From Brassica napus (lineage: Eukaryota; Streptophyta; Magnoliopsida; Brassicales; Brassicaceae), in contig NC_063452.1 in assembly GCF_020379485.1 (NCBI RefSeq), positions 60,471,338-60,535,337 of the forward strand: a stretch of DNA of 64,000 nucleotides. The letters run 5' to 3'. The notes under the pieces were generated by a model. That model saw only the letters and a program-made list of their open reading frames with translations. It had not been told where the DNA came from and searched no databases. Shown piece by piece: positions 31,798 through 43,770 of the stretch. The translations under genes were made by a program, and so were the position numbers. Position 1 is the stretch's first letter; the number at the start of each line of letters is the position of its first letter.

Positions 31798-33739
31798 TGT
31801 GACCCTTTAAAATGGAAAAAAAAAGTTAAATGAATAAAAAGTTGAGAGAGAGGACAAAAGAAACTCTTGGAAAATTTCCACGAAGAGTGTGTCCATTTAT
31901 TTTCCAATTTTAACTCATATGAAAGGTCATTTTTTTTAATATTTATTTTGTGACCAATCAAGACTCAGAAGTATATGAAATGGAAGGGTGGAATCTCTTG
32001 TAGTTTTGTTCTCAGATTTGATACCTTGATTATTTTTCATGTAACGGTTCAAAACCTTTAAATTGATTAGTTTGGATTTTTTTTTTTTTTTGTGTAAAAA
32101 TTGTTTGGATTTGTTTCATCATCATTTATTGATAATGTGTATAACTTCTTTCACAATATGTCACAAACTATGGACGTATACTATCAACAACAAAGTTATC
32201 TAATCATACGCTGATACGCAAGTGAATAATCTAATCGACATGCATCATACAAGATGATGACAACATCAGTATTATACATAGAAAAACGAATATGATAAAT
32301 GCATGGTGTTTTAAAAATTCATAGTATTAATAAGGTTTTCATATAGATTCAAGTTCTAATAATCACGAAGAAGGAAAGTTTTCTTTTCTATTTTCTTGTT
32401 TGGTGAGAGTAATATATGAACAATCTTGTTTAGTTATGTTGGAAACGTTTGTGGCTTCACAGAAAACTTTATAAATCGTAATTATGATAACGAACTTACG
32501 GTGATTAATATTGAATAGTTATACATATTGGATTTTGCTTAGTTTGTTCAGGTGGGTGATGACTTGTAAGAATATACACTTACGTAAAAGCGGACAATTA
32601 CAAACTTGATTTTTCTGAAACTTGATTATACCAAAACAATCCACAGCTTTTATCATCTTTTAAGTCATTTCTACCAATAGCAAAACCTATTAGGGTTGAT
32701 ACTTTTGGCCTCGGACAACAGTTTTGGAGATTTTTGTATGTTAATTAAGTTTGGATATTACAGTAACTATTTATGGTCGGAATTTAACCTTTTTAACATT
32801 GGTATTATTATGACATTTGATGATTGACCCATAAAAGACCAAAAAGCAAAAAGATGGGAATGCACTATATTGTCGCGACGTGGCATGTGGCACTTCTTAT
32901 TGCGTGTTGTAATTCCATTAGTAAAGAAATGTAAGAGGAAGAGGTACGTGTCAGAGTATGAATGGATAATGTGATTCATAACCAAGAACAGAAAAGTAAG
33001 TGTACTACTGAGTCATGAGTTCATCTTTCGCTTTGGACCGTGGAGTATATGCTTTAACAATATCGAAACCACGCAAAGTTCTCTACCGTTCACCAGTACT
33101 TCAAAAGTAAATTTATATTAAAACATTTTCTCGATTCTCTCGATAACAAAGCATTACTCATCCCTCACCAACATTTCATTTCATAATGTCACTAGTAGAA
33201 TGACTATGATGTCAAGGAAAAAGTTTGGTTAAGACGATGATGATGAGAAAGAATGAAATACTTCTTTATTTCTTTATTAACACTAACTTCGTAAAAGTAT
33301 TATCACAAATCAAAAAGGTGTTTGAAAGAACAAACATTTGGTTTTCTATAATAATAATCATTTAACCAAAGATCAATTCAAGCACCCTTTAATAGATATA
33401 TGCTACTAAAGTGACTCATGATTCATGCATAGTAGTAGGACCAGTCGTCCAAATTGATTGCAACAGACCAAAACAACACATATAGGGTCACTATCAAGTC
33501 TTTATATGAATACCAAACCAAACCGGTATAAGTAAACCAAACGCCTAACCAAATCTTGAACTAATAAACGGGAACTTCCAAACAAACACAATGGTTTATA
33601 AAGCTTCAAACGGAAACACAACTCTCACTCAATTAAGACAGCAACTCTCATTTGGGAACACTATAACTAAACTTATTGATCAGAGATATGACTTTTTCTT
33701 TAAAATAGCTCCGCAGAAATCAAACGGAGAGATTTTAGA
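31798..33739. other. AT-rich spacer between Gypsy1 and the CBR1 relic
   Basis: Two kilobases of AT-rich DNA with no recognised gene, RNA or repeat. The part nearest 33740 is probably the 3' UTR of the b5 reductase relic; the first five bases are Gypsy1's target duplication. Confidence 0.5.
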
Positions 33740-34954
33740 TCAGAACTGGAATTGCATCTCTGGAGAGTAACCAAGATCTTCAAGGTTTGCAGCCATGGCC
33801 TTGTTCATCGGCGGTGGTCCACATCTCAGAATCTGCAATTCAAACATATACACCAAACCTAAGTTCATCACTCAATGTTTTCATTCACTTGTTGCAGTGT
33901 TCCTGGTTTTGTTTCACATAAAGATTTAGAGTGGGAAACAATGATGACTGTGGTATGTTAAAGATCAAGTAACAAAGGAAGTGTTTTTTTTTAACCTGAA
34001 TATCGGATGCTGGTGCAGGGCAATGGGCCTGAATCATTTCCTTAGATACAAAAATCCAACACCACCATCCCATGTTTCCGGAGGCTAAACATATTGCCAC
34101 ACAAGATTGAACCAAACGCATCAAGAAAGAGTTACTCTAGAGGAACAGATAAGACATTTGGATTTGGTGGCTAACCTGGTTCAGAACATAGTAGATTTTG
34201 AATTGATCTGGATAATTGGCTGTAAGACTCTCTAATTCTTCCTGAAAAAGTGTTCATTCACATTATATTGAGTATTTGAAAAGAGTATGAAAACGTAACT
34301 CTTGTTTCCTAACTCGTAACAGTCAGAAGGTGAGAAACACTTTATACCCTTAAGAGAATGTCTTCGTATGTGACATTGGCGTAAATGAGGTGCACCTCTG
34401 TCTTGTCTTTGGGTTTTCTAGGATCGCCCTTGCTACCTTAAAAAAAAGAAGCGAGGTTTAATAACATATGCAATTGGCTTTAAAAAAAAGATATTGAACA
34501 GGAAAATGTATGAGACATCATACTTGGAACCTGGGGAGTAATGCCTGAACCTCCAGCAAGCATTCCAAATGCTCTAAACTGGCCTGGCTGATACTTGAAC
34601 CTGCCAAAGTAACAAAGCAATATTACAAAATTTCGAGATTCAAGTAATTAATAACAGGTCTTGATTGTAATAACATCTGAGTTAATAAAGTAAGTACCTT
34701 TGGTCCCTTAACAGCAAGATGGTCGAAATGATGAGATATCCTTCCTTGCGGATACATCTAGTGTTCCAGCATTTTTAGTTGATAGTGAGAATATAAAAAA
34801 AAAGAAAAAAGAAAGTCGAGATGAGAGGGTAAGCATATACACCTTAATAACAAGTTCAAAACGTCCAAGGTCAGAATCTAAGGTTGTGGGAGTGTAAGGC
34901 TTGATAACATCCTCCCCTTGAGCATCCTTTCCCCTATGGATCATAAAACAAACT

Positions 34955-34955
34955 C

Positions 34956-34997
<42 letters not shown>
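34955..34997. repeat. (AT)n microsatellite
   Basis: About 40 bp of uninterrupted AT dinucleotides in an intron of the CBR1 relic. Confidence 0.95.
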
Positions 34998-34998
<1 letters not shown>

Positions 34999-35266
34999 TC
35001 ACAATATCCCATCAAAGCTCATTAGAATGGTTTTCAACAAACCTAAAGTTTACAAATGTTAACAGCCTTTTCATATAAGGTTCTAGTATCTTAGCAGAAG
35101 TTTGATTTTGCTAAAAGTTGTGAGGATACTAAAGAGCTGATGTGCTGACCAATGGGAAGACCCAAGACGGAGGTAGTAGTTGGAAACTCAAAGACGAATT
35201 TAGCCACATTGTGACTAAGTTGTTGCTTCTTAACGAGCTTAAAATCCTTGAAGTTATCTGGATCCA

Positions 35267-35480
35267 TTATTATTATAAAATTATATATTACCACGGATGT
35301 GACAGCTCAGTTGGTTTAAGCGCAGGCGTTGGTGTTGTTGCGCTCCTGGGTTCGATCCACCGTGGGAGGAGTGTCCAGGGCCTTAACCGGTACAGACGCA
35401 GGCTGGCTCCGGGCCTAGGGGGAGGGAGTAGGGCCGAAGGCCCGAACCCACCACCTGGTTAAACAAAAAAAAAAAAAAAA
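35267..35480 (+). mobile_element. tRNA-derived SINE in CBR1 exon 2
   Basis: The body begins GGATGTGACAGCTCAGTTGG near 35294 (tRNA-like A box) and has a B box GGTTCGATCC near 35349, the two internal RNA polymerase III promoter blocks. A poly(A) tail ends at 35480. A near-perfect duplication, AAGTTATCTGGATCCA at 35251-35266 and AAGTTATCTGCATCCA at 35480-35495, flanks it. Joining the flanks across the insert restores CBR1 exon 2 coding order, so this is the insertion site. About 27 bp of AT-rich DNA between the left duplication and the tRNA-like head is unexplained. SINEs move using LINE enzymes; this one supplies none. Confidence 0.88.
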
Positions 35481-35503
35481 AGTTATCTGCATCCAAACAC
35501 CAT

Positions 35504-36272
35504 ATATCTATATATATAATAGCAAACTGTTTTTTGTAACTGCTGAAAGTCATCACTTTTTTATAGGAAAAAAAAAATGTATTTAATGGTCAAGCTTGTT
35601 TTAATTATGCAATCTAGCGGACAAGATTTAGTTTCCTTTAAAATGATGATGTCATCTTTTATTAAATCAAATGACGTCTTTTGTCTTCCCCGAACGAACG
35701 CCTTCCTTCAAATAACAATGGCACCTCTTGAAAAAATTATAAATATCATCCTCTTTGTTATTCTCTTCCTTCAGATTGTTCTCTTATACGGACTGATTTT
35801 TCGTTGAGAAGAATCCATGTAAATTGTCATTTGAACCAGTCCGATATTTAAGTTCTATTGATTTGGTCATTTAAAATTACAGTTTGCAGTCTCTGTTGGT
35901 CTAGATTTATGTTTTCGTGTGATCTCATAACGGTGTCGATGATGTAACTCTAAAACCAACATGTGTTCACGAATTTAGGTTTCTTTAACAATTTGATCTG
36001 ATAAAAAACACTTTGCCAAGTCGTGAACGTTCGAATGATTCTTTATTATTATGATTCACTTGTAAAGGAAGATATATTTTCCTTTAAGATCGCTACTATA
36101 CCTGTCTTTACGGTGTTTGCTGTCCTCAATTTCAGAAGATAAATATCTTCTGTTAACGCATCTAATCCAGATTTTAGAGTTTATAACTCTGTATAATCGT
36201 GGTTCAAAACCACTCATCTCTAAAAGGTACCTTTCTAAACTGTATACCCATCCATATTAAGAGAAAGACTCC
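35504..36272. other. CBR1-relic intron 1, proximal part
   Basis: AT-rich intron sequence. A 29-codon hydrophobic ORF starting MAPLEKIINIILFVILFLQI at about 35719 is visible but unsupported by any family. Confidence 0.4.
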
Positions 36273-36480
36273 GGATCTGTTCTCAGTGGGCTAGGTTCTT
36301 CGTTCCTCGCTGGAGGCAAGAGGAGTGCCGCCCTGTTTGGGAGCGGCTTGAAACTGGAGCTGTAAGAGTTGGCCGGAAAATTCTGATTGTCGCGTCTGCG
36401 GCTTCTCAGTCCAAAAAATCTTGGATCCCCGCCGTTAAAGGTGGCAGCAACTTCCTTGATTCTGAATGGCTTGATGGCTC
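36273..36480 (+). pseudogene. LHCB6 (CP24) exon-1 fragment
   Basis: Reads [20 protein letters not shown] then, after a one-base frameshift near 36350, [20 protein letters not shown] and [19 protein letters not shown]. It stops at a canonical GTAAGT donor at 36481. This is the chloroplast transit peptide and the start of mature CP24, the minor light-harvesting antenna of photosystem II. The first few codons including ATG are missing, and no second exon follows. It lies on the opposite strand inside intron 1 of the CBR1 relic, so it arrived as a DNA fragment carrying its splice site, not by reverse transcription of mRNA. Confidence 0.85.
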
Positions 36481-37558
36481 GTAAGTCTATCCACTCAGAT
36501 CTCTTCGTCACTCTTTTCTCAGAAAGAAAATATCTTCATTACTAGTCTGCTTGAAATAGGACTTACCTTGCTTTGTTATGCAATCTAATGGTAAAATTTT
36601 AGTTTCGTATAAATTTAAGACACAACCTTTGAAAATAAAATTCTTAACAAATTCATAAATTGTTTTTTATCACTGCCCTTCATCATTGTTCTTACTTTCA
36701 TTCAATGTTGTTGTCCTATATATGTTCTCCATCTCTAACCGTGGATTTTTTTTCTGTTATGGAAACAACCTCTCTCTCTCTGAAAACGAGAGTATATAGT
36801 TTGTACATTGATGTCTGTTTCTTATTACTTTACAAGAGGTTAGTTCAAATGTTCTTTGCGTTTCCATTTTGCAGCCGGACAGGAGAATGAAAATTTATTA
36901 ATAGATGTGTTTCCTTCTCACTGAACAATTGAGGTTTAGAAACGTCTTTAGCTGGGGGCACACTACTTAAAATAACAAAAGCAATTTTGAACCGCGGTAC
37001 TCATTATGCTTATTCACTAAACTACAAACAATTTAATCACATTTGTCTAATGTATTCAAGAAAAAATTAAAAAAAAAACAATAGGGGGTGGGGCACGTGA
37101 CCACGTACCGGTACACATACATCCGCCCCTGGTCTTAGTGTTAATTAATTAGGTAGGAGAATTTTGTTCGATCAGCAACGTTTGTTTTATTAACAAAATA
37201 CCCAGTCTGGATGATTATAAGTTTATAACCTTCAAAGCATTGTTTGTTTGTAACTCGCTTGGCAATAGTTGTGTTTTGTCTGAAATCCTTTGTTTTATTT
37301 GTTGTTGCTTGGTATACACAAAATTTTCGTAAGAATCTCATCAAGTATATTGGAACCAGCAGGAAATGTTGTTTGAAATGAGCTTGATGGTCTGCAGTCA
37401 CACTTTTGGAAATCTCAATTGCTTTCATTGTACTGGCAGTAGTAGCATCCTTACAACAAACAAAAAAAAATCATTACAGCAAATTGCATAGTAGACCAGA
37501 GATTAATCGAACCTTGGTCTGTATTTGCAGATGTAGTTGCATTACTTTTTAATTCAAA
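36481..37558. other. Spacer within the CBR1-relic intron
   Basis: AT-rich, no coding potential recognised. It ends at the Helitron terminus at 37559. Confidence 0.4.
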
Positions 37559-38110
37559 CTAGAGCTTGACCCGTGCGTCCGCACGGGTGTTTATTTTTGT
37601 TTGTTTTACATTGATGCTATAATTGCTATCGATGAGAGGATATAATTGAATGGTTAATTTATAACATACAACTTCATCGGTTTTATATGATAATAGTATA
37701 AACTGTTTGCAATAACTATTTGAAATAATCAAATAAATGAACATCTTCTAAAATACAACTTGAATAGTTTTCATTAAATTATTTATATTTGTAAATTTAT
37801 AAGGAATAGATTATCGGAGACTGAATATTTACATGTAGTTTTAACATTTTAAATTTTAAAATGAGAAATACTATATACTATACTACTTTTTTACGAAAAA
37901 AAACTATATACTATATGATTTTAGTATTTAAATTATTAAACATAATTTAAATCTCCCATAGTCATGAGCCATTAAGTATATTGGGCTTTATTAGGTTAAT
38001 AATATATTTTTTTCACATTTTGAGAATGACAGAAGACAAAAAAACATAAAAAGAAATCTGGACTTAAAAAATAAATTATGGCAAAGTGACATTTAGAAAA
38101 TGTATGTTAA
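37559..38110 (-). mobile_element. Helitron 3' end, reverse orientation
   Basis: On the minus strand the sequence ends CCCGTGC-GGAC-GCACGGG (a 7-bp stem hairpin), then TCAAGCTCTAG, then host T. A hairpin about 10 nt before a CTRR end with no terminal inverted repeat is the Helitron 3' signature. The 5' end was not found; I end the entry where another possible Helitron begins. No RepHel gene is visible, so it is non-autonomous. Confidence 0.6.
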
Positions 38111-38449
38111 TCTACTAATATAAAAACATAAAATAATTATGTTTAAATTTCTGGAAGTTATGTAGTATAATATAATATGTATTACATTGATTTAAAATAT
38201 TATATATGTTTTACGAAAACAATATCCATAAAATTTTAAGGTAAACTATCAAAATTTAATTAATATATTTTACAAAATTTCCAAGTTAAAAATATACTAA
38301 CAAAACTGTATATACTCGAATAATATGTATATATATCACACATTCATTTGTATAGTAGTCAGAGGCTGCGAGCAATAGTTCTGACACAGTTAATTTTATA
38401 GGAGTTGTATGGGTTGTAGGTATATTAAAAAGTTCTAATTAACTACCGC

Positions 38450-39142
38450 CATGATTAGAGGTGGACATTCGGATACCCGTTCGGATTCGGTTCGGGTCTA
38501 TTCGAGTTTCGGGTTTTCGGGGTCAAAGATTTCATTCACATTCGGTATTTCTAAATTTTAGTTTGGGTTCGGTTCGGATCTTTGCGGGTTCGGTTCGGGT
38601 TCGGATAACCCAGTTAAATGATTTTTAAAATTTTAAAATTCATTATATACTTTAATTTTTTCAAAATCTATAAATAAAATAATATATTGCACATAAATTT
38701 GAATAAGATATGTCAAAATACCTAAACTTAACATATAAATTGGTTTGGTTTGAATATTTTGATAGAGAATCAATAGATATTTCAAGTATGTTTTTGTGTG
38801 TTTGAGTATATTTTAACTATTTTAGACATTTACTTTTGACTATTTGTATATATTTTTAAATATTTTATACAATTTAAAAATATCTTATATATTTTGGATG
38901 GTTTTTTAATATACATTAAATATAAAATAATTAATATATTTAGGTATATAAATCTATTTCGGATACATTCGGGTACCCGAACTATTTCAGTTCGGATCGG
39001 GTTCGGTTTCGGTTATCTAGATACCAAAATTTTGAACTCGTTCGGATATTTAGTCAATTTCGGTTCGGGTTCGCTACTACTTTTTCGGATCGGGTTCGGT
39101 TCGGTTCTTCTGATTCAATTTTTTTGTCCAGCCCTAATCATG
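38450..39142. repeat. GGTTCGG-rich inverted-repeat element
   Basis: The ends form an 18-bp imperfect inverted repeat (CATGATTAGAGGTGGACA on the left; the right end reversed gives CATGATTAGGGCTGGACA). Blocks of GGTTCGGGTTCGG lie just inside both ends around an AT-rich core. This structure is common in Brassicaceae non-autonomous DNA elements. No direct target duplication was identified. Confidence 0.65.
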
Positions 39143-39532
39143 ATATATCAGATTAATGATGACATTTTGCAAATATATGATTTTACTAAGAGCAATTCTC
39201 TGAATGCCACACTTTAATTTATGTAAAATATACCATATATTATAGGTTTAATTTTACTGAGAATAAATATTTATGCTTAGCATTTTTTTAAAAAAACTTT
39301 TTCACTATAAAAAGGACTAATTTTCATTTTGATCTATCTTTCAGTAATATCATTTTTAATTGAGCATTCCATAAACTTAGTTTTATAGAATGGTTTAGAT
39401 TAATAAGATATATAATAGAATTATATATAGTGAAATAAAAAAATCTAGCATGTTAAAATACATATGTTCAAAGCAACAAAATTTAAGTTTGAACCGTTAT
39501 AATTATTTTGACTTGGTAGGTGCACAATCTTA

Positions 39533-40028
39533 TTTCCTTTTAAATTAGATTTTCAAGCCTTCGTTAAGAGTAGGTATAGTTGATAAGGAAGGTGAAGTTG
39601 ATAAGTATATTTATTAGCCGATATATGTGGGATATATGTGGGAGTTGCGATTTTTTTCTAAGAGCTTGAAAAAAAGATACATTTGTATGGGATTTATTAA
39701 CTCAGTGGTATGAGTTGGTAATTATAGTTAAAAACTAAGGGTTATTTCAAACTTGTACTTCAGTTTTAATTGATTAGATAGATTTCCTTTTAAATTAGAT
39801 TTTCAAGCCTTCGTTAAGAGTAGGTATAGTTGATAAGGAAGGTGAAGTTGATAAGTATATTTATTAGCCGATATATGTGGGATATATGTGGGAGTTGCGA
39901 TTTTTTTTAAGAGCTTGAAAAAAAGATACGTTTGTATGAGCTTTATTAACTCAGTGGCATGAGTTGGTAATTATAGTAAAAAACTAAGAGTTATTTTAAA
40001 CTTGTACTTCAGTTTTAATAGATTAGAT
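39533..40028 (+). repeat. Tandem duplication, two 250-bp units
   Basis: Unit 39533-39782 is repeated at 39783-40028 with only a few substitutions and a small indel in a T-run. Both units start TTTCCTTTTAAATTAGATTT. They contain no gene. Confidence 0.95.
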
Positions 40029-40379
40029 AATATTATATCAAGCTTAAATCAAATGGCTAGAAATTATCTTAAATTCATCGTATAAATATTTCTTTTTAGA
40101 GATGTAAATGAGACAGTGCAACCATTTAAATAAATACTAGGGATCGTTAATGTTATTGTTGCTCTATATATATATGTGAAGGTGATGCATTTGTTGTGTC
40201 CGATTTTGGTTGTTGTAACAGAATAGTTGCTGCTGTTATATTTTCAAATAATGTTTCATTATCCCCAAACTTGGTAATCTTCTCTCTTTTGGGTGACAGT
40301 GGAGTCACTTATTTTATTCGACGTCTTTACCTTCCTCAGAAACAAATAGATAGATTTATTGTTGAGTTTATATAAGAAT

Positions 40380-41215
40380 GGATTAGAACAACAAACAAGA
40401 CATGTTCACCATTTCCAGAAAACATTGGAACCACACTTGTACTTGTCTTTGCCTTCGCATTCTAACGCCAAATATTCTGAGATTAGTGGTACCTAACTTT
40501 ATGCATATACAAAACAAAGGACATGATAATCTCTTCATCTAACGATCTCCCAAAGAGAGAAAGAAAAGATTGAGTTTCTGCAAAGAACTTTTTGCTTGGC
40601 AAGATCCTGACATCCAATGAAAGTCTCACTGAACTTGCAGCTTCCGAACTGGAAAGTGAATGCCCTAGCAAAGCCTGCTCCACTTGTTGCCAATCTCTTC
40701 TTATCATTCAGTTCCTATCGAAAAAAATTACTTTTCATAATAAACAGGTTTCTTAAGAGATGTCAACAGGATTCATAACTTTTTAAGACTTTACTTCGTT
40801 GGCTTAACTCTTCTTGAGGTAATCATCAATGACGCATCAGTAATCTTCAAGAATTTATTAACACAACTCAAAAGCAATTTAATGGTCTTCAGGTTATCAA
40901 AGAGATATAATTTACATAGGATATCTGATGTTTCAGATCAGGACATAAAGAACTTGGTCGTGGCTTTTGCTTCCTCAGATATTAATCTGTGTTTCTTTTC
41001 TTCAAAGCCATAAAACTCAAAGGCTGTAGATTTACCGATAAATCTGAGGTACATGGAGAACAACACATCGATTCCAGTTCAAGCGGCGAAGACTGAGTAA
41101 GAAGCTCTGAAATCGCTCCCCATGATCTATGTATAGAGAGTATTGTTGTTCGTTTGTGTTGATGATCACTGCCTATCAACAAAGACAGAACGTTCCTCTT
41201 GTAGAGGTCTCTCTC
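40380..41215 (-). pseudogene. Degenerate gene of unknown family
   Basis: Minus-strand fragments look coding: MGSDFRASYSVFAA, a stop, then TGIDVLFSMYLRFIGK near 41000-41120; GAGFARAFTFQFGSCKFSE near 40620-40690; and a Cys-rich end LALECEGKDKYKCGSNVFWK near 40410-40470. They are in different frames with stops between. The whole is GC-richer than its surroundings and on one strand. I do not recognise the family. It may be a multi-exon gene fragment carried by the surrounding Helitron. Confidence 0.35.
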
Positions 41216-43770
41216 CTTAGCTTTTCGTTTTGTGTTTTATTTATTTGGTGAAAGCTTGAGCCTGGTTTTTCAGGAACGTAGGAATCAAAATAAACAGTTA
41301 TTTGAACACAAACTACTCAAAATGTAAAAATGAAATCTGATTTTACCTCATGTGCACCAAGTGTCACTGTCAATGCGTTTTAATTCCCCAGTGGTCGTGT
41401 GAAGTTTTATACAATCAATCATCTTTCTGAAAACCAATTGATCTCCTCTACTATTGATACCCCGTATATCAATAGGTTTCTTCTAAGTAACGTATATCAA
41501 ACATTCCAGATTTTTTTAGTAGTAATTGAGAAAAACTTTATATGAAAAATACTAATCATACTTTAATCCTTTGTTTAGAATGTATTGATATAGTTACGGA
41601 TACGTTGGAAAACAAACTTATAAATCGACATTGTCTAAAGGTTAGTTTAAGTCTTTTATTTTTTATGGTGGACGATTAACTATTTTAGAAAACAAACTAT
41701 TTTCAGCAAATTGTATTGAGTCATCTGGAAGATGTTTTTCCTTCAAAAAAATGTCGAAAGTTTTAGCAAACAAAATATCAAAAGAAAACGGGGTAAAATT
41801 AATTTCAAGTATCTCTTGATGGATTTCTGATTCCCACACAAAACACGTTTCCAGTGGCTGAGACCTTCAAAGAACTAAGAAACGATATTGAAGTGATAAA
41901 TATCAATCACAAATTCTCACATTTAGAGAGCCAGTTAAAACTGAACTGAAATCTGGTGAATATCAATTTCGAAATAGAGAAACTGATTTGGGTTGGTAAA
42001 CCGATTATTTTTAAGAAACTACAGTATATTGATATAATTTGGTATATAAACCGATTAAGCCGAATAAAATGATTAATTAAAATAGTAGTATAACTATATG
42101 AAAATGATATAATATAATTAATAATATATACATAATTTATATCATTTATAGGATCTTCATATTTAAAATGTTGACTTTAGTAAATTTTTTTAATTTAAGT
42201 GAAAAGTTATATTTTCATTTTTATCAAATCAAATAAAACACAACTTTTAAAAATGAGTGCTAATTTAGCTATTTAAAAATATTACCATATTACTAATTTC
42301 TTATTTTCAGTTTACAAAAAATATTATTATTAACTTATGTTTGCTAATTATTTTAAATAATAAAATAAAATAAATATTATATTTAAATAATTATATATCT
42401 TTATGTTTTAATAAACCGATGTCTAATCATATAAAGTAAATTTTGCAAAATGTTATGAAAATAATTATATTTATGGTTTTGATATAAAACTGAATAAACC
42501 AAAAACCGATGGTATATATACCGAACCAAACCAAAATAAATCTGGTTTTAATATGATAGCTATTTTCTTATAAACCATAATACCGAAAAACCAAAAGATC
42601 GAACTGAAATCCAGATTGAACACCCCTAAGTCGCATTCTACCCCAGAAAGCAAACATTAACAATTCTCATGGTTTGGAAACGATAGTAAAAAGTCAATAG
42701 TCTTAGAGAGAAACCAACATCCTTATCATAAATCTTACAGATATTTTTTTGGTTATTCAATAAGTAAAAAAAGGTTAAAAATTGCTATGAATCTAAGAAC
42801 TGAAACAAAGGGAAAAGAAAGAAACAATTATTACTGGGGCTTACATTTTGTTTTACTATACTTTTCTGGTTATAACCGTTTATTTATATGGAAAGTTATC
42901 TCATTTTAGTTTTAACACTTATGCTTTTTCAACTCTATTTCTCATAAACTTTATTGCATACATTTTTCATTTGTCGATTTTATTTACCTAATCTCAAATT
43001 ATAATTTGGAAGAACCATTTTATACTATTAAAATTATTTTAAAATGTAAAATTGAATACCAATTTAGATCCACCGGAAAAACTCATTTGTTCACATATAT
43101 ACTTTTTAATAAACTTTTTTGGAAATGTGTTCCAATATATTTTGTGAACCTAATGAATTCGGACTTCTATTTATCTTGTTTGTTTCACATTTGAATTGGT
43201 ATTTATAATTTGATATTTTATAAAACAAATATTTACGTTGAAAAATAATTTTTATTTGGAAGTGAAATATATACTTTATATTTGGTTCTCAAGATTATCA
43301 CGTGTTTTATTTTTTTCGAGATAACCATCATTTCCCTATACCAATATTTTATCATTAGTTAATATTTTTTGAAGGATTGCATCACTTTGGCATTAGTGTT
43401 TTTAATATCTTTTATTTATAATACAATTCTAATACTCTTATTTTTCATCTTCATCTTTTCATTTTAAATATATCAGTTATATATATTTTAAAACATTTTA
43501 TATATTATCATTTTTGTTTTAAACATTTAATGTATAATAATTTCTAAAATAATATTGAAAATTTAATAGTGATTATTAAACCTAATACTTTTGAAGGGTT
43601 GCATCACTTTGACATTAGTGTTTTCAATAAATTTATTTATAATAAATTTCTAATATCTTATTTTTCTTATTTAATTTCTATTTTAACTATATCAGTTTAT
43701 ATATATATATTTTTAAAAATAGTTATATTTAATCAGTTTAAATTAATATTGAAAACTTAATATTAACTTT
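41216..43770. other. AT-rich repetitive DNA, no gene seen
   Basis: Very AT-rich. At 41940-42630 the ends (AACTGAACTGAAATCTGG and GAACTGAAATCCAGATTG) resemble each other and the interior has repeated AAACCGAT/ACCGAACC motifs, suggesting an old non-autonomous element. The phrase GGATTGCATCACTTTGGCAT near 43373 recurs as GGGTTGCATCACTTTGACAT near 43597. Confidence 0.4.

Noticed and set aside
35294..35360. A possible functional tRNA gene
   Set aside because: The A and B boxes are tRNA-like but there is no cloverleaf, and a poly(A) tail with target duplication shows a SINE.
35719..35808. 29-codon hydrophobic ORF in the CBR1-relic intron
   Set aside because: Too short, AT-rich codons, no family; hydrophobic ORFs arise easily in T-rich DNA.
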